DNA of 25,701 bases from Flammula alnicola (Eukaryota; Basidiomycota; Agaricomycetes; Agaricales; Strophariaceae). Location: positions 1 through 25,701 of the forward strand of contig JADNRV010000540.1 in NCBI GenBank assembly GCA_015499995.1, read 5' to 3'. The translations under genes and the position numbers were made by a program. This document shows, piece by piece, positions 10,231-18,818 of the stretch; position 1 is the stretch's first letter; each line of letters opens with the position of its first letter. The notes under the pieces were generated by a model. That model had not been told where the DNA came from, searched no databases, and saw nothing but the letters and a program-made list of their open reading frames with translations.

Positions 10231-10271
10231 ATGTTTCTTTGATGATAATCTTTGAAATTCCCATGACATGA
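10231..10271 (+). promoter_or_regulatory. Upstream short ORFs overlapping the PLP-enzyme start
   Basis: ATG at 10231 opens a three-codon frame ending TGA at 10240-10242. ATG at 10242 opens a nine-codon frame ending TGA at 10269-10271, which overlaps the main ATG at 10268-10270 in the string ATGA. If the transcript starts upstream of 10231, the main frame would be reached by leaky scanning or termination-reinitiation, a common way to damp translation. Confidence 0.4.
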
Positions 10272-12013
10272 ATACCAAATCTCCTCTTGCGATATCTCAA
10301 GACTTCGTGGTGCCGAACTATGGACGTAACTCGAGGAGTCTTTTCTTCACTAATCCTGACATAACAAATTTGAATCATGGTGAGTATCAATAACTATATA
10401 TCTACCGGTATCACCCAATACAGAACTCGTGCAAAGGATCCTTCGGAACCATACCAGAACCAATACAGCGTGCTTGCGAAGCTTTGACCAGAGAATGCGA
10501 AGGCAATCCTGACGCATTCATTCGGGGCCAGCTCTTTAATCGATTCAGCGTAGCACGAGAGGGTCTATGCAAACTCATTGGAGTGGATCCAAATACATGT
10601 GTATTCGTCAACAACGTTGCAACAGCCATGAACACCGTGTTACGCAACTTCAATTGGTCGCCAGAGGACCATATTATCTACAGTGCGTACACAAAGCAAT
10701 TGAACGTTAAGGTTCTTCCCCTTTGAGATTTAACACTTCTACTAGCTGATGCAATCTTTGAATCGGTCTCTTTGGCCATCGAAAATATTCCACATGCTCC
10801 ACAAACCTCCACCTTTAATCTTGGAGGATCCCTTTCCTCTGCATCCATTCTCAAACGATTCCAAGAGCACATTAACAGCGTCAAGGAGGAAATGCGTTCG
10901 CGATCAACAGAGCCAACATCGAAATCCAACGATTCTCCAAAAATCGTCGTTATCATGGAGAGTATCACTGCCTCTCCCAGCTTGCTCTTGCCGTGGAAAG
11001 ATATGGTACGCATTTGCCGCGAGGAGAACGTTTGGAGCGTCGTCGATGCCGCCCATTCTTTAGGCCAAGAGGGCGAGATTAACCTCGATGAAGTGGATCC
11101 TGACTTTTGGATGACAGTAGGTATTCGTACTGTCTCCATTGAAATCCGATAATTGACTATTGATAAATCACATAGAACTGCAGCAAATGGTATTACGCAC
11201 AACGAGGCTGCGCAATGTTATACGTACCATTCCGAAATCAAGATATGATCCAGACTCAATTGGTACCAGGGGTTCGTTACCCTGTACGCGATGCCACTCC
11301 AACGAGCTTTATTCATAAATTCTACTGTAAGTTAATGCTTACTTTTGAGGGCAATTATTATAGACTTATAGACTTATCTTGACTTAGGGACCGGGCTAAC
11401 CGATCCTGTGCCCATATTGAGCATTGAGTTCGGTAAGTTTATCGTATGGTGTTGATGAACTTGGTGATTGAACATTACTCCAGCCATTGCATTTCGACAA
11501 CGCCTGGGCGGAGAGAAAAATATTAATGATTACTGCCACTCTCTCGCCGTAGCTGGAGGACGATTGGTGGCTGAAATGCTGGGAACAACGGTTATGGACT
11601 CAACTGACAAAGGAGAGTTGACTGCCAACATGGTGTGTATATCTACAAGTTCTATCTATATGAAGCGGATTTAACACACAAGTCACAATTTCCAGACTAA
11701 TATAGGGCTCCCTATTCCATCAAGCACAAAACCGTCGAAGGAAATTTTCTTTTTATTTCAGGACGAAATGATAGACGTTTATAAGGTTTTTGTACCTCCT
11801 TTCTACTATCAAGGGCGATGGTGGGCAAGGGCGAGTGCCCAAATCTATAATGACGTGAGCCGTTTCGTTTCATGCTCGTGTCTTCAGTTTTCATTGTTAA
11901 CATGATTGTCTTAATAGCTGTCCGACTTTGAGCGACTTGGAAATGCCCTGGCTGGAACGTGTCAGAAAATCAGCCAGCTTACAACTTCCCATCAATCCAC
12001 CAAGTTTGAATGA
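10268..12013 (+). CDS. Class-V aminotransferase-fold PLP-dependent enzyme
   Basis: The spliced model gives 442 aa from exons 10268-10379, 10437-10682, 10746-11116, 11176-11326, 11388-11432, 11484-11632, 11696-11854 and 11918-12013, all in phase. Family landmarks in order are LNHGSFGTIPEPIQRA (from residue 35), FVNNVATAMNTVLR (the phosphate-binding region), VWSVVDAAHSLGQ with Asp220 and His223 near the pyridine ring, and NCSKWYYAQRGCAMLYV with the Schiff-base Lys247. These are followed by DPVPILSIEFAIAFRQRLGG and the C-terminal RWWARASAQIYN. This is the isopenicillin-N-epimerase/LolT-like branch, whose members act as epimerases, lyases or desulfurases rather than strict transaminases. Length is normal. 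The usual His in the NCHKW motif is Ser here (Ser246). There is no signal peptide or membrane segment. It converges on the adenylating-enzyme gene. The start is chosen because an in-frame stop lies just upstream and the N-terminus fits the family. Confidence 0.93.
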
Positions 12014-14071
12014 TTTACATACATTTCAACGGGAAATTATTTCTTCTGAAATCACATCGTTGTGTACAACGGCAATTATTATATCGAAATCCAGTCTAAA
12101 CCACTTGAGAGAAACTCAGCGGACAAACGAACTGGTCGGTCTTAAAGCATATAAGTTCAATTCAATAATATCATTTAAGGCCTAACTTGAACATAAGATC
12201 TTCATATGCATTCACACCCAAGATCCGAGTCGCATTTGAGACATTTGAATATTTGGATCCTCATGTTCACGCGGTGACTAAGGTCGCCCCACCAGGCGCC
12301 AGAGCAGTGGTTTGTGCCTCCATCCTCACCTTCCCTCGGTAAGTACCCCTCTGTTTCCTGCTTTCAGCCCGTCGCTATCGCACGCCCGTCACTAGTCGTC
12401 CCTGTGCTTCTCCGATATATTTATATGAAGATCGAAGCTATCAAATGTCCGAGCTGCAACCGAATTGCAGTACTGTGGATTATCGTGTCGTGTTCAGTTC
12501 AGGTGACAGAAAAATTCCATCAGCGGTTGCATTTGCGCCGAATTTAGTGCAACCGCAATCAGCGCTCAAAGACACTCGAATGGATATTCGCAGACATCAA
12601 AAGCGCTGACTCGGGTATCAAGGAGTATGTAAATAGACGCTCGTTTGCCAAGATAACTCGGCAAAACGGCTGCCGCCTTTGCGGCCCTGTAAATAGCAGG
12701 AAATTTACAGATTGAAACGTCATTCAAGTCATTTTTACTCGCAGTGGTTCTGAGGCATACAAGACGGAACTTCCACTTCTTCCCCTGAAGGCCGTGTTAC
12801 CCTTTCACCTTCGATTCACATACCAATGACATGCCAATATGTATCTTAGATATGCACACCATTCCATATCTTCCGCATAGATGACTGTGATATGAACGTT
12901 TGTTCGTCGATATCAGAAGTCTTTGTTCAGATTCATTTATACTAACATAGTCTCTCCCTTAAAACAGAATGATCAAGGGAGACTTCTAGAAGATGAGGCA
13001 TCTGGTTTCTCCGAGAATACGAAAGCAATACGCTGTTTCATGTGAAGCCAAAGTCGATGTCAAGACTTGATTATGAGCTGTCGTCTCTGTTAGAATAAAG
13101 AAAACATGCTCGTATTATTTGTTGTGATGTATACTTCGTTTCTATGTGATTATGTGGCCATACAAAGGTTTGTCATCCCATGTACCAGTTGCTCCACGAA
13201 CCATGGGACGATGCACCTGGCTAGAAGGGCATAACAAATTATTATCATACAAGGTACATTTCTGCGGAACCCTTCCAGCGAAAAGCCGTCTCACGCCTGA
13301 AAATTTAACCGTGAAGTGCCGTTGCATATGCGAGGTGGCCCACAACTTCAAAATAGTCCTTCATGCGCATGCATAGCGTGCCTGGCGTGTCTAGCGTGGC
13401 ACACCAGAGCATGCCGACTCATAGATACTTATATTCTATTCTTCTGTACTATCCTCATCTGAAAAAACATGTTTTCATTCTATCAAATATGTATAGCATA
13501 ATTATATAGACCACCATGCGAAAAACATCACAGATTAATACATTGCACACATCAATAGAGATGAGCCGCACGCTAAAAGGGTTGAGTGGGCTGAGCGTCG
13601 CACGCACCGCATGCTAAAAGGGCCGAGCGTGCTGAGCGTGGCACGCTCAAGGCACGCCGATGTTCTTGCCACCGGCTTTGCGAGCTCGCCGTATTGGTCT
13701 GGGTGAATCCAAGGCAGCTAAGACGAGTCAAAAACAAATCGTAATGTGAAAATTCCATTCGACTTGCCGGGATCATAGTAGTATCGCTCGGTGGAAGAGA
13801 AAACGATGGAAGAAGCAAACTTGAAGAATTCTAGACTTAAATACATCGAATTAGCTAGTACCATTAACTGTCAAACAATAGTTGGCACATCCTCACAGGT
13901 GACCCACCCTTATAACCCGGTAGGCCGGTGTGCCATACTGGAAGTTGTACTGAACACTGCGTACCTCATTGAGAGTCAGCAAACTTAATGACACTCTGAA
14001 AACAATCGTGACCTGGGCCCAAGATCTCCTCGTTCTCGATCTCATCCCAGAAGATGGCACAAAAGTATGTT
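12014..14071. other. Spacer between convergent PLP-enzyme and adenylating-enzyme genes
   Basis: No complete gene is found. A plus-strand stretch at about 12221-12340 is open for some 40 codons up to a GTAAGT but matches nothing I know. A 9-bp hairpin (GCGGTTGCA / TGCAACCGC) lies at 12523-12556. GC-rich GCGTGC-type repeats lie at 13360-13410 and 13567-13660. A fragment on the minus strand at about 13960-14060 faintly resembles a carrier domain and is treated as a finding. Open frames at 13142-13376 on both strands are mutual shadows. Confidence 0.5.
13567..13648. repeat. Two-copy 41-bp GC-rich tandem repeat
   Basis: Copies start at 13567 (CGCACGCTAAAAGGG) and 13608 (CGCATGCTAAAAGGG) and share GAG.G.GCTGAGCGT.GCACGC. 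The surrounding bases, and 13360-13410, are also dense in GCGTGC/GCACGC words. The vocabulary resembles the dispersed repeat at 18204-18275, suggesting one repeat family. Confidence 0.65.
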
Positions 14072-14077
14072 TTTATT
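14072..14077 (-). terminator. Candidate polyadenylation signal of the adenylating-enzyme gene
   Basis: AATAAA lies on the minus strand 67 nt after the stop at 14144. Its place right behind the A domain supports a transcript that ends there, before the carrier-like fragment further downstream. Confidence 0.4.
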
Positions 14078-14143
14078 GGTGTCCCAGACACATGTCCATG
14101 GTTTTCCACGCCGAATAAATATGACACAAAATCAGTCGGTACA

Positions 14144-16573
14144 TTACTTGGGCATCCTCAATTCCTTCGCATAGAGGGCGTCTATTTCATCCTGATATTC
14201 ATACCAGACAATAGGCCTCCGGGGTAAGCCCTTCGGAGAAATCATGATTGGTTTCTTAGAATTGGAAAGAACGATCATCTGATTATTTGAGAATTAGAAA
14301 TGTTTCGAGCCTTGAAAATGTACTTCATGCCTACCCTTCGCGATATGGACGAGTATGAAGGAGACTTCAGATTGAAATCCATAATGATCGGCCTATTAAA
14401 AGGGTATGTTTTAGATAAATATTCGAGATGTTACGCCTAATTGCAACATTTTAACGCACCATATCTCGTCCTTAAAATGCTTCTCCGACAGGGTGTTCTC
14501 TTTACCATCACGATCGATACGCACGGGCTCAATCACTATCCCTACCGAGAATCGGCTATGACCAAACATAACGGCACTTGACACTAGGGGGTGCTTCGAG
14601 AGTTCACTCTCTAATACATGTAAGCAAACTTGTAAATCTGGTTCCAGTAATTAAGGCCTACCTATCTCGACGGGATTAACCTATAAGGGAAGTCGTGAGC
14701 CCATCCTTGTCAGGTTTATAAGAGTAATTTGAGCCGCACCGTTTCACCAGTTGCGAGCATAATCTGATCGCTTGATCTTCCGAACATTTTGTAAGTGTGC
14801 TCTTTTGTAGGATGTGCCATAAACAGATCTCCAGGATTGTATGCTGATTTTCCATTCCATATGGTGTTTGAAATCGGTAGATAGTCCGCTTGTTCTGTTG
14901 GCTGGAACTCTTTAAATACCTCGTCATATATAAGCAGTAATGAGATATGACTGACTGCCACGACAAGTTCAAATAGGCCATCATCTCGAGGGATAAAGTT
15001 GACATCTGGACGAGAATACAACGTCCAGTATTCCCAATCATCTCCTTGGAAATCTGGGATGTGATTGACGGGTCAGTCACCTCTTTGCATGCGTTACTGG
15101 AATCTTTCTTACGAGGTAAAAGAGTTATGGGTCCAGTTTCCGATCTGTTGCGCCCATATGAGTACGCGAGGATCAACGGGATACAAGGTTCACGTTTAAC
15201 ACTTACGAGCCATAGGTGGAGCAAATTTTGACTCCATTCCGCACCAATCTATCACCCACGCTTTTGCTTAAAAATCGACCACCATAAACCTTGCAAAGTA
15301 TGAGATAGAAAAATACTACTTGATCGACATTTACGCACAATGTTTGCAGACGAATCTCGAAGGACCGCCACTTTTTTCGGATCCTCTGCCCAAAGCTATG
15401 CCTCTTTAGCTCTTTCATCACGCAAATGCGCTAGGTCGCTCACCTCTATGGCGCGTGGATTCGTCAGGAGGAAGTCGGGCTGAGTCAGCTTGAAGCATCG
15501 GAATATGTCGTTCATATCAGCAGGAAGAATGGAGGTCTGCTCTGCAGGATCCATAATTCCTAAGATAAGGCCTCTCCGAACCTACATAGATATAAGATAT
15601 GCATATAAATTTGCGATCGGCGTACCCATAATATATGGAAAATACACGACGTACCATCGTAAAGAACACGCACATGCCCAAGCTGTGGAAGAGCTCCAAT
15701 CCGAAGCTACCAAGAACTCGTCCGGCGAACTGATGAACCGGGAAATCTGCGGGAACGTATTAAATTTCTTTCCAGCTAATGCGGTACAAGAACACCTTTG
15801 ATCTCTCCGTGGTGTAAAACGGCACTGCTTGACCAAGATATAACTTTTGGAAAGAGTGAGCTCGAGCTTGAGGAATGGGTCATGATTGAAATATCTCCCG
15901 CTTTACACTCGTATGTCGGCAGCGAATTATACGTATTATGTCCTGGATATAGGGAGGAGAAGATGGGTAGCTCGCATAGAAGGGGGGAATCTGCACATTC
16001 TTTGGTGTATTCCTCGAGCGCTTGGCTTGCAACGAGTTGAGTTCCAGTATTAAATATTATGGCCTTGGGCTGAGATTCCTTGAGTAAATGTGCAACGACG
16101 GTGGAAGAGAAGCGGGGAGATATGGGGAAGGCAATGACTCCTGCACGCATCAAGCCCTACATATCAAACTAAGTATCCCGTCCATTATGAAGTAGTTGTA
16201 ATATAAAAACACACAGCTATGGCGGTGAGGTACGTCATCGTATCTGAAGAGAGACTGGATTGTGAAAATGATATGGTAAATGGCTATAGGACTTACCGGT
16301 CTTAAGAAGTATTACAACCACTGGTGCATGACAAGAACTGGCAGAGCGTCGGAAATTGATGGCATTAGAAATCCATTGACCGGTACGATGAACCGCTGGA
16401 ACAAGTTCCTGGTAGGCATAAGATCTCAAACATGTTCCGTCTCCCGTGGGATAAATAAGAGCAGGGTGGGTCGGGTTTTCCTTGAAGTGAAAGTCGAGTG
16501 CGAACTCCAAAGGTAGGTCGTCGGGAGGGGGGGTAAAGACACGGGTATCTGACTCGCGAATGCTTGCAACCAT
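14144..16573 (-). CDS. Stand-alone adenylate-forming enzyme (A domain of the NRPS-like reductase type)
   Basis: The spliced model gives 561 aa. Exons are 16573-16297, 16243-16215, 16156-15796, 15746-15655, 15581-15444, 15383-15339, 15289-15207, 15144-15113, 15053-14956, 14907-14740, 14680-14662, 14610-14460, 14392-14335 and 14278-14144, all in phase. Signatures seen are RAGVIAFPISPRFS (109-120 region), the ATP loop A3 as HSSSSSSLFPK (196-206), A5 YGSSETG (340-346), the A7-type GDL (411-413), A8 GRSSDQIMLATGE (428-440), and a C-terminal subdomain with SPKGLPRR (531-538) before YQDEIDALY. The family activates a carboxylic acid as acyl-AMP. Relatives normally continue into carrier and NAD(P)-dependent reductase domains, but this frame ends eight residues after EIDALY. 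The ATP loop has Ser where Gly and Thr are usual, so activity is uncertain. The boundaries of the 48-nt intron after residue 385 are the least sure, because both readings stay open. Predicted cytosolic. It faces away from the DUF6534 gene. Confidence 0.9.
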
Positions 16574-16736
16574 ATTCGAGGTTGTGCGCCGAGAAACGGA
16601 TTCGCGAATACACGGGTCTTTTATGATAGCGCCCTACGTCTTGTTGTCCCAATCCACATCAACATCACTGAATGATACCTCCCATTATTGTGGCATATCC
16701 GATGTGAGTCGGTGTACACTTGTTGTACTATCTTCA

Positions 16737-16807
16737 CACCCAGTTTTGGCCACTGTCAACACCTACCGAAGGTGACGGGTTGTATTGGTTTGGCCAAAAG
16801 CTGGGTG
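16737..16807. repeat. Inverted repeat with TTTTGGCCA arms
   Basis: CACCCAGTTTTGGCCA at 16737-16752 pairs with TGGCCAAAAGCTGGGTG at 16791-16807, with a single-base bulge and a 38-bp loop. The core TTGGCCAAAAGCTG also occurs at 3102-3115, which hints at a dispersed family rather than a one-off hairpin. Confidence 0.5.
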
Positions 16808-17003
16808 CTGTGCGAAATCGAATGCGATTAAAGCAATTTTATCCCAGCCCCAAGGTCGGCTGCGACCCATCCAAGCTTCGCTGGTGATAAATCTAATCCC
16901 AATCTGATGGAGTCACATGGACGACGTTTTGTACTTCCAATATGGGAAATCAAAAGAACGCAAGACGCTAGATGCCGAACAGTTTCTCAGGCGTTGTGGA
17001 CGC

Positions 17004-17145
17004 GGACGCGATTCGATGGCCGAGCTCGGTTTCTTGGGGCAGAAACTTAAAGTTGAAATCGACATTTATTCAGGTCCTCGGACGCGATTCGATGGCCGAG
17101 CTCGGTTTCTTGGGGCAGAAAGTTGAAATCGACATTTATTCAGGT
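17004..17145. repeat. Direct tandem duplication (76 bp and 66 bp copies)
   Basis: Copy 1 (17004-17079) and copy 2 (17080-17145) both run from GGACGCGATTCGATGGCCGA to TTTATTCAGGT. They are identical except that copy 2 lacks CTTAAA after GGCAGAAA and the last four linker bases. Near-identity implies a recent duplication. The length differences change the reading phase, so it is unlikely to be under coding constraint. Confidence 0.85.
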
Positions 17146-17905
17146 ACTCTCCATTTAGCTATCGCAGGTGGAGGCGCTCAGCCAGCATGCTATCCTGCTT
17201 TGTTGGGGTACACCACCTGTTTACGCAGCTCGGCATCGTCACGTCACAGTTTCTGTCACGGTACGTTTTGCATTTTCAACTTCGACTCATCATCTTCGAC
17301 GTCGTCCGTAAGAGAACTTATCATACTGAACGTTCCATGGATGGGGCCAAACACAAACACTGTCTTGCTCAGACAGTTGGGAATTCTGGGAATGGTATGA
17401 AATTGTCAAATGAGTTATGGTTATGCAATTGCGAATAATTCAACGTATGACCACACATGCGTCCTCTCATATGTACGAGGGTTTACAAAGCTGAAACATC
17501 TTGCCTGAAAACCATAAAGAGGAACCATTTCAGTAGCATTGGCAGTGACAGTAACAATTGGCAACTGCTAATACACTGCCTTCATATTATGCAATGAAGA
17601 CCACCCACTCCACTTGAGTTGACCATGCACTGTAGCTTATCCAGTGGGCCCGGGAAAAGTAGAACTGCGATGTTGCACAAACAAAAGAGAGCAGTCTCTT
17701 GGGGGTGGGGTGGCGGGGGAAGCGCATGCAAGATCAATAAAAAGGAAAACGCTTGTGAAAACACAACAAACCGAATTGATACCTGTGAAAACTCCTCTCA
17801 TTAAGTTTCATACCAAATCCCTATAAGAAAGATATTTGAGAGGTCGGGAAACGCGATTTAGATCTAATGCATAAAATAATATTGAATGCCTGAGGCTCGT
17901 AAGGA

Positions 17906-17932
17906 CCCGTGCATAGCACGGGACCGCGCTAG
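17906..17932 (+). mobile_element. Helitron-like 3' terminus
   Basis: A perfect hairpin CCCGTGC-ATA-GCACGGG (17906-17922) is followed six bases later by CTAG (17929-17932) and then T. A GC-rich hairpin just before CTRR, with insertion next to T, is the known signature of Helitron 3' ends. I found no matching 5' TC terminus or Rep/helicase gene, so if real this is the tail of a non-autonomous copy extending to the left. Confidence 0.4.
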
Positions 17933-18203
17933 TCTATTTACATAATTTATGGAGGTCCAACTGGATAGTATGATTCGTATTACAACAATTTGTGGTTTCT
18001 GATGGGATTCATCATCTCTGGCGCAACCAACATTTGTGTAGACCTAAAATCGCACGACCTTCAAGTTATACGAGATCTACGTTCGAACGGTTGAGCTCTG
18101 GATTTTTTTCTGAATTCGGTGTTGATATATTAGTTCAGATGTGTTTCATTCTAAAGGTTGGTTCAGAATTGATTTCTGAGGGCAAATACTGAAGCTAGTA
18201 AGT

Positions 18204-18275
18204 GTCCCATAAGCGTGCAGAGCGGCGTGCAGTTACCTTGGAGAGTGGACTCCAAGCGTGCGAGAAACGCACGCT
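18204..18275 (+). repeat. Dispersed GC-rich repeat, copy 2, with hairpin
   Basis: 18204-18250 is the plus-strand counterpart of 2280-2323. It is followed by a perfect 7-bp hairpin AGCGTGC-N7-GCACGCT (18255-18275) and further GCACGC words. The hairpin is missing at copy 1, so the two copies share only the left part. Confidence 0.65.
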
Positions 18276-18390
18276 CATGCACGCCCGCCACGCTTTTTTT
18301 CCTCCGCGCAGGTCTACATAAGTCAGATGACAATGGGCACAGTCCTAATGTAGGGTAACTTCGAATTGATATCTCGCGAATTTGACAGCG

Positions 18391-18612
18391 ATGCATGAAG
18401 ACAGCATGAACAGGGAACAAAATGTGAAACCCGAACTTTCCGATATCACCGGAATGCCCAAACCCCTAACCGTCTTCCGGACACTGTCCCACCCAGATTT
18501 CAAGTTTGGTGAAAGTGAGGATTCGATGTCCTCGCAGTCCGAATTCGTGCTGATCAAGTCCAAGGATCAGAGAAAAGACGTTGAACGTGTGAAGATTCCG
18601 TCTCTTTTGTAA
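18391..18612 (+). CDS. Small hypothetical ORF (73 codons), doubtful
   Basis: The open frame from ATG 18391 to TAA encodes a hydrophilic product rich in Ser, Glu, Asp and Lys (MHEDSMNREQ near the start, FKFGESEDSMSSQSEFVLIK in the middle, ending RVKIPSLL). The composition is protein-like and it is not made of repeats, but I recognise no family, and the antisense frame is open over most of the same stretch. It lies 207 bp upstream of the DUF6534 ATG. It may be a relic exon or a chance frame. Confidence 0.25.
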   Translation: MHEDSMNREQNVKPELSDITGMPKPLTVFRTLSHPDFKFGESEDSMSSQSEFVLIKSKDQRKDVERVKIPSLL

Positions 18613-18818
18613 ATATCCGGGGGTAAGTTTGCACATGAAGCTTAAACGTCTTAAAATATTGATGTTTTGACCTGTATTCTGATCTGATGCATACTCTGAG
18701 TCGTATCATGGATATTGTGATAGCCTCCACATCACGGAAGTCTTCATTTTGTCCCACCCAGCGCTATCAGTACTTAAATAAAGCTCCAGTGAACTGCTGA
18801 ATAGTCAGCCACGACAAT

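Larger units (their letters stand above)
6812..10267. other. Large gene-poor spacer between divergent genes
   Basis: The monooxygenase and PLP-enzyme genes point away from each other across this spacer. It holds a possible operator at 6911-6938, a short inverted-repeat element at 7255-7385, a pyrimidine tandem repeat at 8350-8400, a terminal-inverted-repeat element at 8676-9072 and two CArG boxes near 9704 and 9955. The longest open frame, 7717-8322 minus (201 codons), has hydrophobic stretches and a possible internal intron. I could not splice it into a known family and do not call it a gene. Other frames in the 8.4-9.5 kb part coincide with repeats. Confidence 0.5.
16574..18818. other. Repeat-rich spacer between divergent genes
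   Basis: This would hold the promoters of the adenylating-enzyme (minus) and DUF6534 (plus) genes. It contains an inverted repeat at 16737-16807, a tandem duplication at 17004-17145, a Helitron-like 3' end at 17906-17932, a dispersed repeat at 18204-18250 and one small open frame at 18391-18612. CTTAAATAAAG at 18773-18783 is a weak TATA-like element about 40 bp before the DUF6534 ATG. TTCGCGAA occurs near 16600. The open frames between 16917 and 17438 are generated in part by the tandem duplication and match no family. Confidence 0.5.

Noticed and set aside
12221..12341. Open plus-strand stretch of about 40 codons ending at a GTAAGT donor-like site
   Set aside because: The next acceptor is only about 25 nt away, too short for an intron, and the peptide matches nothing known.
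16972..17400. 142-codon plus-strand frame carrying the repeated GRDSMAELGFLGQK-like string
   Set aside because: The repeat unit is duplicated DNA of unequal copy length that switches frame, and the rest resembles no protein family.
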